This document shows positions 5,433-5,467 of a DNA stretch of 5,467 bases, piece by piece (within the stretch, counting starts at the first letter, position 1; each line of letters begins with the position of its first letter). The DNA is taken from assembly GCA_964427055.1 (NCBI GenBank), contig CAYRSQ010000055.1, positions 1-5,467 on the forward strand, given 5' to 3'. The notes beneath the pieces are model-generated. The model was not told the origin of the DNA and did not search any database. It saw only the letters and a list, made by a program, of their open reading frames with translations. Source of the DNA: CAYNTH01 sp964427055. Lineage in GTDB: Archaea > Aenigmatarchaeota > Aenigmatarchaeia > CG10238-14 > SCSR01. The translations under genes were made by a program, and so were the position numbers.

Positions 5433-5467
5433 TAACAGAAAAAGACATAAGACAATTTATAATCCCG
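5429..5467 (+). CDS. Start of the next gene (partial, unknown)
   Basis: An ATG at 5429-5431 overlaps the stop of the preceding gene in an ATGA arrangement, typical of translational coupling. The frame is open to the window edge and gives MITEKDIRQFIIP (13 residues). There is no strong ribosome binding site, which fits coupling to the upstream gene. Too little is visible to name a product. In this position phages often carry lysis, peptidase or further tail genes, but the sequence does not decide. Confidence 0.6.
   Translation, partial: MITEKDIRQFIIP

Noticed and set aside
1..5467. CRISPR array, tRNA, rRNA or insertion sequence.
   Set aside because: No regularly spaced repeats, no tRNA-like or rRNA sequence, and no transposase-like coding frame or terminal inverted repeats were seen.

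Overview
This window looks like part of a tailed-phage or prophage genome from a bacterium. The evidence is a terminase small/large subunit pair followed, all on the + strand, by small structural-type genes and a large tail-fibre-like adhesin. Most starts have canonical AGGAGG-type ribosome binding sites, so the host uses ordinary bacterial initiation. The sequence alone does not name the host. The signal peptide and gene types would fit a Gram-negative or anaerobic environmental bacterium, but that is a guess.

Layout: positions 1-76 hold the edge of a gene whose strand is ambiguous; a divergent minus-strand start is slightly favoured. Positions 77-301 are a very AT-rich intergenic region with short inverted repeats and possible promoters. 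Then come the small terminase (302-751), large terminase (780-2330), a 96-residue beta-rich structural-type protein (2355-2645) and a 748-residue adhesin (2664-4910). A 126-bp spacer starts with a hairpin that spans the adhesin stop codon. Next are a 131-residue hypothetical protein (5037-5432), possibly a fibre-assembly or capping accessory, and the first 13 codons of another gene (from 5429).

The main point of interest is the adhesin. It has an N-terminal signal peptide, a tail-fibre-type linker, and a C-terminal FGE-sulfatase/C-type-lectin-like fold interrupted by two copies of an FCCH-like beta module. Its last ~35 residues look like the variable region (VR) of a diversity-generating retroelement (DGR): Trp/Asn/Ser/Tyr-rich, many codons derivable from AAY, ending in GFRAA. 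Directly after it come a G/C-only run and then an 11-bp hairpin, the arrangement known at DGR initiation-of-mutagenic-homing (IMH) sites. No template repeat (TR) or reverse transcriptase is visible in the window. If this is a DGR they should lie just beyond the right edge.

Working together, the terminases would package DNA, and the adhesin with its neighbours would form a receptor-binding or displayed module. No portal, protease or capsid gene lies between the terminase and the adhesin. Together with the base-composition change inside the adhesin gene, this suggests a mosaic or rearranged element.
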